Below, one piece after another: positions 1 to 7,949 of a DNA stretch of 10,177 nucleotides (positions are counted from its first letter, which is position 1; each line of letters opens with the position of its first letter). Made by a program: the position numbers and the translations under genes. Origin of the DNA: Smittium culicis (Eukaryota; Kickxellomycota; Harpellomycetes; Harpellales; Legeriomycetaceae); NCBI GenBank assembly GCA_001970855.1, contig LSSN01000868.1, forward strand, positions 6,838 to 17,014. Direction: 5' to 3'. The notes beneath the pieces were generated by a model, which did no database searches, was not told the DNA's origin, and saw nothing but the letters and a program-made list of their open reading frames with translations.

Positions 1-265
1 TATAATATAATATAATATAATATAATATAATATAATATAATATAATATAATATAATATAATATAATATAATATAATATAATATAATATAATATAATATAA
101 TATAATATAATATAATATAATATAATATAATATAATATAATATAATATAATATAATATAATATAATATAATATAATATAATATAATATAATATAATATAA
201 TATAATATAATATAATATAATATAATATAATATAATATAATATAATATAATATAATATAATATAA
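1..265. repeat. (TATAA)53 pentanucleotide satellite
   Basis: Fifty-three uninterrupted copies of the unit TATAA run from the first base to 265, after which the pattern breaks (TAATG). The array is cut by the window edge, so its true length is unknown. No unit differs from the others, which points to recent expansion, to an assembly collapsed at the repeat, or to both. The -10-like TATAAT strings inside are a by-product of the repeat and not bacterial promoters. Confidence 0.98.
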
Positions 266-529
266 TAATGTAAAAAAAAAATCGTTTGCTAGTGTACTAG
301 CTGAACACTTGTAAATATGGGGTTTGATCTTGCAATGTAATAAGTAATTCGTTCAAACTTAATTTGGGTCAAGTAAAAAAGCCAAACTGATTAGCATACC
401 TAATCATTTATAAGAAATTTTGAATATTGGTTAATAACATTTGCTTTAGTAAAGGGTAGTTCAATATTTCAATTAAATAAGACATTAAAAAAAATAACTT
501 AATACTATAAGTGGAGCGGTATTTAGTAA

Positions 530-677
530 AAAAAAACAATTATAGGGTTTTTTCTCGTGAGAATTTTGGATATACGTGTTGATGGGTTTGGTACTCCTGT
601 TTTATCGCGTGTGGATTTTCGACTTCAGACGTCGAGATTTGTTCGAAGAGATAAGTGCTTTTTAAATGATTAGATCA
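530..677. other. Coding-like scrap, open on both strands
   Basis: A patch with clearly more G and C than its surroundings is open for 47 codons on the plus strand (530-670, stop TAG at 671) and 44 codons on the minus strand (674 down to 543, stop TAA at 542-540). Neither frame starts with a convincing ATG, and neither product is recognised. It may be an eroded piece of a transposon or gene, or only a base-composition island. I cannot tell which. Confidence 0.25.
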
Positions 678-684
678 TTTAAAA
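660..684. repeat. 11-bp perfect inverted repeat, 3-base loop
   Basis: The arm TTTTAAATGAT (660-670) is followed by TAG and then its exact reverse complement ATCATTTAAAA (674-684). This can form a tight hairpin or cruciform. It sits at the end of the coding-like scrap, with no gene nearby to be terminated. In AT-rich DNA it could be chance. Confidence 0.7.
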
Positions 685-1556
685 TCCAATGGATAGTCCA
701 CCCTTGAATTTTAGTCTAATTTAATACTTATTCCATACGCATACAATCCGTTATTTATTAATTCAGGGTTTACTTGATATACAACCTATATTAAAATTTA
801 GCTAATATATATAATTTTATTCACTCTTTATTTTATATTTAACATCTCTATTCTATTATTCTTTTTGCGCTAATTGCTCATAGCAGCTTAAGGAATTTTT
901 TATTTGGATGGCTTATTTTTCCTTCAATAGTTTTTTTTGTCATTCTGTGTATAAAATATCAGCTTTTGGTATGTTATTAAAGGAAAAAAAAGGAAGAATA
1001 ATAGATAATATTTTTTTAACTATCTAAATCTTAGTTATAGATTATATCGTTTATTTTTTTAAATTCGATTTTAAACAGCGCAATACTTCTTTGTGCTATA
1101 TCTCTTGTTCGATGGATCTCTAGTATTGCTCTGTAATCATCTTAATGTGCTGATTTTGGATTGTTTGGTAATCAATGTGTATTGGAACAGTTAAAATTGA
1201 GTTGGTTATTTTAGATTTATAATTTTTATAGTTTTTTATAGGTTTTTAGAGGTTATATAATAAATTCGAATATGTGGTATATAAATGTTACTTTCAGATA
1301 TAGTACCAGTAAAAAAGATCAGTAATTTATCAAGATGTGTATTATTAGATAAGAGAGTGGTTTAACTGTTATTTACTAATTATTCCGAAACTATATTAAA
1401 TATTTGTGTTATTTATAACTGTCGAATTATTTATATTTAAATTCAAAAACAGTCAAAAACTGTGATTTAAAAATATAATTTTGAACTAAATTTCAATGAT
1501 AAATAAAAGTAATTAGTATTTAATTATTTTCTGAATAGTTTTATATCTGGTGTTTC

Positions 1557-1568
1557 GGGGGGGGGGGG
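1557..1568. repeat. G12 homopolymer tract
   Basis: Twelve consecutive G on the plus strand lie inside otherwise AT-rich DNA. It is one of several long G/C homopolymers in the window (see also 3965-3974, 4288-4295 and 8330-8340). Runs of this length are prone to slippage and sequencing error, so the exact count is uncertain. Confidence 0.9.
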
Positions 1569-1818
1569 TTCAATTATGCTCTCCCTCAATGCATTTCACT
1601 AGTTTTTATTTTTTTCAATTTAGGCTAGTCATTTCATGTTCTTGCATTTATTTTCAAGTTTACTGTATTTTAGTATTGGTTAACCAATTTATCTATATAA
1701 TAATATTTCGCATAATGTTTTAAGCTAATTATATTACCGTTTCAAATCGACAATTGATTTATTCCAACTATTTAAATTTAATATATTAATGTGAAAAAAA
1801 CTGATTTATTAGACAACA

Positions 1819-1840
1819 ATGATTCAATTGGTTGAATCAT
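1819..1840. repeat. 9-bp perfect inverted repeat, 4-base loop
   Basis: ATGATTCAA (1819-1827), the loop TTGG, then TTGAATCAT (1832-1840) form an exact stem-loop. It lies just before a short coding-like open stretch. No function is apparent. Confidence 0.65.
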
Positions 1841-1872
1841 ACTCGGGATGATAAGGCAAATAACTGGTATGA

Positions 1873-2040
1873 TTATCACTTCAACACATATATAGATTTA
1901 TCAATGTTCGAATATGTAATAAAAATGTAGCTGATAAAGGAGATTTGTTGTTTGATTACAAATATGATTATATTTCATTAATTAGAAAAAAACGTGATTT
2001 ATTTGCATATTTGATTGTAAAGTTTCCTTATGGTCTCTAA
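1873..2040 (+). other. 55-codon open stretch, unrecognised
   Basis: The frame is open from just after a TGA (1870-1872) to TAA at 2038-2040 and has no ATG near its start. The product is rich in Asp, Lys, Tyr and Phe in its second half, with a balanced, protein-like make-up, including DKGDLLFDYKYDYISLIRKK. A second frame (28 or more codons, ending at a TAG near 1930) overlaps its first part, as expected of a gene fragment with a frameshift. It could equally be chance. I do not recognise it. Confidence 0.2.
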
Positions 2041-2206
2041 AGAGCTAGAAAATAAATCATAATCGTTTTAGGCATAATCAAGTCATAATTCAGGTTAATT
2101 ATGAAATGTTGCTGAATAGTATATTTATTACCAACTAGTTTTTTTTTCGTTTTTTCCTTCTCGATAAGTTATTCTATTCTCTGGAAAATAAAAAGCATAT
2201 ATTAAC

Positions 2207-2212
2207 TTTATT
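2207..2212 (-). terminator. Candidate polyadenylation signal of RIC8
   Basis: The minus strand reads AATAAA here, 27 bases past the RIC8 stop codon (TAA at 2241-2239), with AT- and T-rich DNA beyond. This fits a eukaryotic cleavage and polyadenylation signal. In DNA this AT-rich the hexamer also occurs by chance, so the position relative to the stop is the main support. Confidence 0.45.
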
Positions 2213-2238
2213 TTTAATGTGTAAATAACTTGTATAGA

Positions 2239-4678
2239 TTAATTTTGGTTGAATTGCGGAGAGATTTTGATTATTCCATTTTTGTTTAGTCTATCAAAAA
2301 GAACGAATAGGCGTTCAGCTTCGCGTTCCTTTTCCTCGTCAGTCATTTCAGAGAGCTCCTTGTCAATAGTTGTATCGAATGCGGCGCCAGTTATCGGATT
2401 ATTAATCTGATTAGTAGAGTTTTGAATATACGTTGAGCTTTGAGTAGTCTCAGTATTGGCGGGCAAATTTTTACTATCAATTTGGTTGAGCGTGGAATTG
2501 TCTATGTTAATATTAGCTACACTCTGATCTTGATTATTGGTTTGGGGAATTTCGGATATATGGCCAAGCGATAAATTTCTGGCGTTAAGATAACCTGCTG
2601 CATTTCCAAACCCGACTTGGGATATAAAATCGGAACTTTTAGAGTTGCACAAGAGATATACGAAATCTCCTACAAGAAGAGTGAAATTAGACTGCATTGG
2701 TGCGCTAATTATTTTTGTTAGGACAGCAGAATCAGAGTCACCGATTTCTGGTAGTTTAGTATTATCCCTAAAATAGTACATTTAATTTATAAAGGTTTTC
2801 CAATGGTTTTAATCGAAAGATATATAGTTTTTGGTATATTTTTAAATAGCAATTTAATAAGAAATTGATTTTAATTGATAAATGATAAAGTTTTTATTAT
2901 ACCTGTTGCCGAAAAGGTGGCTAAAAATAATCTTTTTAGCATCAGCATTAGTTAATGAGATTCTGGACAATATACAAAAGATTGGAAACTCGTTTGCTTG
3001 TTGTTCAGGCGATAATGAGATATAGTTGATGGAATCAGTGAATGTATATGAAGATAAGCGGTTATGTAAGATTGAAAGAAGGGGTTTTATATATATTAAA
3101 GGGTCTTTTGGAGGGAACCATATGTCATATAATGGGTTGAATTTAGTTACAGGGAAATTAAATATAGATTGTGCTGCGAATGAAAATGTATCAGAGTATA
3201 TATCACTTGAAGTTATAAAAATTAATGCAGATAGGCACGCTTCTAATGAACTATGAAGTGGGAGTAAATTATAAAAAATTTAGATATAGGCTCAAATAAA
3301 TATATTATTTATAGGATTGTATGTATTAGACTTTATATTAAAATAGCTAATAAAAAACTTAAACTAAAGCAAAAAAAAGGAATTACCTTTGAAAGATAGA
3401 CATTTCTTTCGGGTCAATATAATGACCAAAAAGGATATCATTGTTTTTAGGCGAAATCAAATTCGATTTGTTATTAGATTCGAAGTAATTTGAGAGAATA
3501 TAAATGGTTTTAAAAAGCTCTTTCAGGGCAGCGTTAATGATAAAATCGTGATCAACTACGATTTTATCGAGGTAATTAACGATGGAAGAGATGTTCTGTT
3601 AAGCGAATAAATGAATATAATAATTAATTAGAAATATACTTAAAATTAGATAATTTTATCAAAAGTTATTTAAAAAAAAGGAATAAGCAGAAAAATGGGG
3701 TGGAGGAAATACTTTTGAGATCAGATCAGGAAATTGAAATTTCAGCAAGAGAGAGTTAAACTCAGGGTAATGGATGGGTAAAATAAATAGTATTCTTGAC
3801 GCTAAGAAAAGAGTTTTTGAATTTTTTTTTGGGATCTTTGCAGATTGATAGGGATTGGGGGGTTTTTTTGAATAATTAAAGAGAAAACAGTTAGATATAG
3901 CAAGAATAAATTTATAAAATCAATGAATAATTTAGTTGCAATAATAATAATAAAAGAAAAATATGGGGGGGGGGAGGATTAAATTTGGTTTTAAATAAAA
4001 AAATTACATTTAGGGTATCAGCTAGTAAAGAAGCTCCATCATTTTGTGCAAATAGTACAGAGGTGCTTCCGTCGAGAAACATTGAGTTTGCAAAAATAGT
4101 TAGGATTTCATTTAGGATATCAAAATGGATTGAATAATCTTGAGAAGATAAGAGTTGAATTTGGGCATTAGAGATTTTAATGAGTGAATTAAATTTTAAT
4201 GATCTCGTTTCTTGATCTTTTAGAATAACCATTCGTTCTAACTTTTTCAACAGAGAACAGATTTGCAATAGAACTACATATAAATTAGGGGGGGGAGAAA
4301 ATTTAAAGAGAGGTATGTATTGATAAATGTTGAAAAATTAACTCAAAGAATAGGGTTGCATACCATTTACATCCAGGGAGGTATTGTTTAATACATTTTG
4401 ATAAAAGAATTGGACGATTTGAAGTTTATCTATTATGTTGGCAATAAATATATATTTAAGCATATGTTCCTCGAAGGGTGAAAAAAAAAGACCTAGGTTT
4501 ATTTCTGTGAAATATGTATGATGGTAAAAAATTTATTTTTAGGGAGTGTACCTTGATCATCAGAAGCGGGGGTAAATATGAGAGACTCTAGTTGAGATAG
4601 CTGTGAAGGTATTGAGGAAAGCTTAGTGGAGTTTAGATCAGCGAGAATATTGTTAGAAATTTGGAGTAATTCTTGCAT
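2239..4678 (-). CDS. RIC8: Ric8/synembryn, G-alpha chaperone and exchange factor (6 exons)
   Basis: Exons on the minus strand: 4678-4552, 4504-4364, 4273-4008, 3595-3387, 3250-2903 and 2767-2239. All junctions are GT...AG and join in phase, giving 539 residues, normal for Ric8. Seen: an all-helical, Leu/Ile-rich armadillo-like body (residues 1-410); VGFGNAAGYLNAR at 415-427, the family's most diagnostic block; NPITG at 487-491; and MTDEEKEREAERLFVLFDRL at 505-524 near the C-terminus. Known of the family: cytosolic Ric8 folds and stabilises newly made G-alpha subunits and acts on them as a non-receptor GEF. The acidic segment that follows the GNAAG block in animal Ric8A is here an Asn/Ser/Thr-rich linker (about 435-485). 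The start is the first ATG, with A at -3; no ATG was found in the short upstream stretch of this frame that I read. Intron 1 has a second in-frame acceptor (exon 2 from 4492), which would remove four residues. The N-terminal exon boundaries are the least certain part; the family call is firm. Confidence 0.92.
3596..4007 (-). other. RIC8 intron 3 (412 bases, unusually long here)
   Basis: The other RIC8 introns are 47-136 bases, but this one is 412. On the gene's sense strand it starts GTAATT and ends TTAACAG. It contains a C10 tract (3965-3974), a TTA-rich microsatellite-like stretch just after it, and a C6 run (3857-3862). No extra exon is needed: the protein runs smoothly from ...LLADTLN (residue 178) to NISSIVNYLD (179), and the segment length matches other Ric8 proteins. 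I see no gene or RNA within it. Confidence 0.8.
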
Positions 4679-4969
4679 TGTATAAATTTTATAAGTAGTG
4701 AGGCAGCCAGTGTATATAAAAATATAAATATATGTAAAAAAAGGGGATAAAGTGAAGAGAACGGCAGATAATTAAAAAAAAATCAGGTTGACATGGTATT
4801 TTACTGGGTTTATTGATGAGTAACTAAAAAAAGAAAAGCACGTGCTTTCAAATGATTTAGTCAGCGAATGAATTTAATAAATTAGCAAACCTACGAATTT
4901 TTTTGGCTGCGATATTTATTGGCCAGCGACTTTGCGTAGCAAGGGCTTGAACGAATATACAAAAAGTTC
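4679..4969 (-). promoter_or_regulatory. RIC8 upstream region with palindromic E-box
   Basis: This is the presumed RIC8 promoter and 5' leader, reading right to left. It contains an AT-rich TATA-like patch about 35-55 bases above the ATG (around 4713-4733). It also contains the 14-bp perfect palindrome AAAGCACGTGCTTT at 4835-4848, whose core CACGTG (4839-4844) is the classical site of bHLH transcription factors. The palindrome lies about 160 bases before the ATG, a usual distance for a fungal activator site. The nearest MITE begins just upstream of this region. Confidence 0.45.
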
Positions 4970-5165
4970 TTAACCCTTTCCCGGGCGGTAGACTGTTTTT
5001 GACCCAAATATATAGCCAACAGCGTTCTATTAAAATACTTTAATTCCAAGATTTTAAACGATATTGGTATATTACAAAATGACAGCAAATAATAAACTTG
5101 TTTATAAATCGTAAACGAATCATGAAATTGATCTTTTAAAAGAGTGTTGAACGGGAAAGGGTTAA
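4970..5165 (+). mobile_element. MITE copy 1, piggyBac-like, intact ends
   Basis: The left end is TTAA (4970-4973) followed by CCCTTTCCCG (4974-4983). The right end is CGGGAAAGGG (5152-5161) followed by TTAA (5162-5165). The 10-bp terminal inverted repeats are perfect and the flanking TTAA is duplicated. Known: piggyBac transposases insert at TTAA, duplicate it, and recognise ends that begin CCC. The 188-bp body has no coding capacity: an open frame on the minus strand (5277-4891) runs through two elements and is not a gene. It is the best-preserved of four copies, therefore the youngest or the least mutated. A transposase supplied elsewhere in the genome is inferred. Confidence 0.85.
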
Positions 5166-5216
5166 TTTTAGAAATTTTATTGCTGAGAAGTAAATCAGAA
5201 ATACTTGGGTAGTAAA

Positions 5217-5413
5217 TCAACCCTTTCACGGGCGGTAGATTATTTTTGACCCGCCAGATATAGCCAACAGAGTTCAATTAAATTAATTTAATTCCGAGGC
5301 TTCAAGAAATATTGGTATATTGTAAATTAAAAACAAATAATAAACCTGCTTATAAATCATAAACGAATCATAAAATAGATCTCTTTAAAGAGTGTTGGAT
5401 GGTAAAGGGTTAA
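5217..5413 (+). mobile_element. MITE copy 2, same orientation
   Basis: The 189-bp body (5221-5409) aligns end to end with copy 1. It shares CCCTTTC.CGGGCGGTAGA at the left, TATAGCCAACAG inside, a block around AATAATAAAC..G.TTATAAATC, and GTAAAGGGTTAA at the right. The left flank is TCAA (5217-5220), one base from TTAA, and the right flank is TTAA (5410-5413). Only the outer six bases of the inverted repeat still pair well. It lies 51 bases from copy 1 as a separate insertion, not a tandem repeat. Confidence 0.8.
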
Positions 5414-5742
5414 TATCGATAGGCAAAATGAAATATTTCTTGGGATTGAGTTTGGTGAACAGAATTAGAGAATAAATTAATGTCTTTTTATGGGCTAATC
5501 TGAAGCGTTGATCAAATCTGTGCCTTTGGGAGGTAGGATAGGGCATTATTTACATAACCAAAAGTATGTTATTTTATTTACTTTTTTGTAAATTTTGCGT
5601 TTGGAATAAATGTTTTGAGAGCTAGTTAAAGTTGATGTTTTAGAAATTAATTATATTGCATGAATCATGTGCATGGAGTTATTACATACATACAGCAAAT
5701 TTAAATATCAGCAGATTTTTGTGAGCGTTGAGGATTTTTTCT

Positions 5743-5939
5743 TTATACCTTTTCCGGGCGGTAGATTGTTTTTGCTCAATCAGATCTAGCAAACTAGATT
5801 CAATTAAAATACTTTAATTCCGGGATATATCCGTATACTGGGTACTTGTAGAATAGCGGCAAATAATAAAATTACTTATAAATCATAATCAAATCACTAA
5901 ATTCGTTTTTGGTAAGAGTGTTGGACCAGAATAGGATAA
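5743..5939 (+). mobile_element. MITE copy 3, degenerate
   Basis: This copy matches copies 1 and 2 over its full length (5747-5935, 189 bp). Shared landmarks are CCGGGCGGTAGATTGTTTTT at the left, AAAATACTTTAATTCCGGGA inside, GCAAATAATAAA, TTATAAATCATAA, and AAGAGTGTTGGA at the right. The flanks are TTAT and ATAA, each one base from TTAA, and the inverted repeats are mutated (ACCTTTTCC against GAATAGGA). This is an older insertion in the same orientation as copies 1 and 2. Confidence 0.72.
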
Positions 5940-6437
5940 ACGACTAAAAAAAGGTGGAGATTGGAATAATTAATGCATGGTTTAGTGATTTTATTTTGAT
6001 TGCACATATACATACTATCCTATGGCGATAAGTCATTTCGTCTACTATGTATATCTACTAAAAGTTTTAAAATTTATGAATCTGAAGAAATAGCAGTTTG
6101 GCAACATAAACAGTGATTATTTCATATGAAAAAATACTAAGGTTATATGGTTGATACAAATTTAATTTATAATTGTGCAAATGGCACTATTTTCCAATCA
6201 ATAAGAGTATGCGATTATAGCTAAATCTGCAATTTACACTTCTAAGGTAGATACGAGGTTTTTATAGTAAGCGTTTAAATCAGTAAAATCAGCGAGTGGA
6301 TATAAAGTATAAATACTACCGAAAAGAGAATAAATAAACCTAAACCCAAACCAAATCCAAATCAGACTGTTTATTTCCAGTGTTTTGGGGGAATATGATG
6401 GGAGGGGGTGATGCGTTGGTAATAGGTTCTAGTCGAG
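5940..6437. other. Spacer without recognised features
   Basis: This is AT-rich DNA between MITE copies 3 and 4, with stops in all frames. A short A/C-rich patch (about 6338-6362) and a G-rich patch (about 6386-6410) stand out by composition only. I see no gene, RNA or repeat here. Confidence 0.6.
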
Positions 6438-6545
6438 TTATTTTTGTATGGCTTGTTTGGAATTTTTAGCAACAAATATTTCGATTGCTTTTTTTTTTAC
6501 AAGAGGCAATCTCAATGGTTTAACATCAGCAGCATAAGGCGCGGG
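6438..6545 (-). other. 35-codon coding-like scrap
   Basis: On the minus strand an open stretch runs from just after TAA (6548-6546) to TAA at 6440-6438. The product begins PAPYAADVKPLRLPLVKKKA and continues with an Ile/Val/Lys-rich tail. The residue make-up resembles a real protein more than random AT-rich translation does, but the piece is short, has no useful start and matches nothing I recognise. It may be a remnant of a decayed gene or element. Confidence 0.2.
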
Positions 6546-6550
6546 TTAGC

Positions 6551-6584
6551 GGTTAATGCTAATGCGATATAATTTGCATTAACC
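6551..6584. repeat. 9-bp inverted repeat abutting MITE copy 4
   Basis: GGTTAATGC (6551-6559) and its reverse complement GCATTAACC (6576-6584) are separated by 16 bases. The right arm contains the TTAA flank (6579-6582) and the first bases of MITE copy 4. The left arm therefore also presents TTAA followed outward by CC on the other strand, as an element end would. It may be a trace of a second, deleted copy or a chance hairpin. Confidence 0.55.
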
Positions 6585-6773
6585 TTTTCGCATCCAACTT
6601 TCTTAAAAGAGCTTTTACTGATTCGATTGTGATCTATTAGCAAATTGGTTATTTGCTTCTAAAATACAAGCTAGCCAATATTTTTTAAGGCCTCGGGATC
6701 GCACTATTTTTATAGAATACAGCTGATTATATTAAGTGCGCAATAGTCAGCTTACAGCCTGAGAAAGGATCAA
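6579..6773 (-). mobile_element. MITE copy 4, inverted and degenerate
   Basis: Read on the minus strand, this 187-bp body (6583-6769) aligns with copy 1. On the plus strand it starts TTAACC.TTTCGCATCCAAC, then has CTTAAAAGAGCTTTT, GATTCGATTGTGAT, TTATTTGC, GCCAATATT, and ends CAGCCTGAGAAAGGATCAA. The flanks are TTAA (6579-6582) and TCAA (6770-6773). The terminal repeats are CCTTTTCG and GAGAAAGGA. The opposite orientation shows that the four copies arose by independent insertions and not by local duplication. Confidence 0.68.
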
Positions 6774-7590
6774 TGAGGTATTATGCATTGTATCCGTGAC
6801 ATCGGGCAAAGTTTTATGCGCATATTGTAATGGCAGTGTAATTTTTGTCAGTTGATGCTAAGGAACAGCATACCCAAAAAAAACTAGCCAATTGAGATTG
6901 ATCAGCAGAATGAAGCTGATTAGATTTATGCATAGGTGAATAAACAAATGCACACCACTCGCTATCTACTCAAAGGCTTTCAACGACTTCAGCAAATTAA
7001 TTAACGGATTAGAGGATCCTACCAATAGAGAGTGATTATTAAGATGGTGATTAAGATTTTGCAGATAATTGGCCGATAGGCTTATAGAGCCGGGTAATGG
7101 GGATTGAATAGAAAGATTTTAGGCGTTTCTTTTACGAAAGTGTTACTACGTATTTAATATTAGGGCGGAGTAACTCAGCTCAAACAAATAACGAAGCTTA
7201 AGCAGTTAATAGACAGGAGCTGCGTATGAACCAGTAATGTACCAGCTCTCCTACTTTAGTTACTCTATTAGTAATTCGACGACGTATGAGAAAAAAAACA
7301 AAGAACGGGAATTTCAAATATTCTAAAGAAGTGCAGATATTACTTGATAATTGTGTATAAATGAATATAAATGTACACCTATTAGCTGCTAAGTCAATTG
7401 GAATCGAGACGACAAGTGCTAATAGCTTCAATTCGCTTATTAATGGGTGCCCAAGCTTACTAAGCAGCGTTTAATTCAGATAAGTGAGAATTTAAAGATA
7501 TAGCGAAATGTAGTCTTCGATTAATCAGCCAAAAATTCAGGAGAACAAAAGTTTGTCAGAATTGGTCTTCCGAATGGGCTAGTAAGCAGA
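6774..7590. other. Spacer without recognised features
   Basis: This stretch has somewhat more G and C than the left half of the window, with many stops in all frames. A 77-codon open stretch on the minus strand (7431-7198) has no recognisable domain and no gene-like context, so I do not call it. The look of the region is compatible with old, eroded transposon DNA, but I could not identify any family. Confidence 0.5.
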
Positions 7591-7678
7591 AATAAAAGAA
7601 ACCAATTATTGGGTGATTTGGGTTTAGGAGTAGGAATAAAAGAAAATAATTATTGGATGGATATGATTAAGGAGTAGA
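7591..7678 (+). repeat. Two imperfect 44-bp tandem copies
   Basis: Copy A (7591-7634) and copy B (7635-7678) both begin AATAAAAGAA, share AATTATTGG in the middle and end with GGAGTAG. They differ at scattered positions. The 44-bp period is not a multiple of three, so this is not a coding repeat. It is a local duplication of unknown meaning. Confidence 0.65.
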
Positions 7679-7949
7679 AATGATGCGGATGGGAAAGATT
7701 TCAGAATTAAATTGACAAATATGCGAGGATTAGCTCCCAATTTTCTACCCAATTAATCCGATTGGGCCGTCCTTGATAATATGGTAAAGCTTGCATTTTA
7801 TTTGTATACCCAAACAAAATAAATTAGCAAAAGCTAAGGTAAAAATACATACTTATCTGGATGAAGTAAAAAAAATTGTATTTTAGAAACAAATCTGCTG
7901 TGAACAAATTAAGTATAAAACAAAAAAAAAAAGTGTCAACTAAAGTACG
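7679..7949. other. Spacer without recognised features
   Basis: AT-rich non-coding DNA lies between the 44-bp repeat and the pyrimidine-rich SIP5 leader. It contains short A runs (7866-7876 and 7922-7931) and no supportable gene or RNA. Confidence 0.6.

Larger units (their letters stand above)
266..2238. other. Gene-free AT-rich region downstream of RIC8
   Basis: I find no convincing gene in this stretch on either strand. Stops are frequent in all frames, and no run of exons joins into a recognisable protein. It holds two hairpins, a G12 tract, two short coding-like scraps (listed separately) and, at its right end, the presumed 3' untranslated region of the minus-strand RIC8 gene. No tRNA-like or rRNA-like segment was recognised. 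Confidence 0.7.

Noticed and set aside
1..265. Repeated TATAAT as promoter elements
   Set aside because: A by-product of the TATAA satellite. The window is eukaryotic, so bacterial -10 boxes do not apply.
3026..3256. 76-codon plus-strand open frame
   Set aside because: It is antisense to RIC8 exon 5, whose product fits the family and joins its neighbours in phase.
3912..4007. Continuation of the 118-codon minus-strand frame past 4008
   Set aside because: The part below 4008 is intron 3 read through (Pro, Leu and Phe runs from the C10 and TTA repeats). Only 4273-4008 is kept, as RIC8 exon 3.
4891..5277. 128-codon minus-strand open frame
   Set aside because: It runs through MITE copy 1 and into copy 2. 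The product has no recognised domain, and its openness follows from the shared element sequence, not from a gene.
4970..6773. CRISPR array or tandem satellite as an explanation of the repeated blocks
   Set aside because: Only four units of about 188 bp, at irregular spacing, one inverted, with terminal inverted repeats and TTAA flanks. This is transposon-like and not array-like.
7198..7431. 77-codon minus-strand open frame
   Set aside because: No recognised domain, no adjoining exons that extend it into a known protein, and it sits in eroded spacer DNA.
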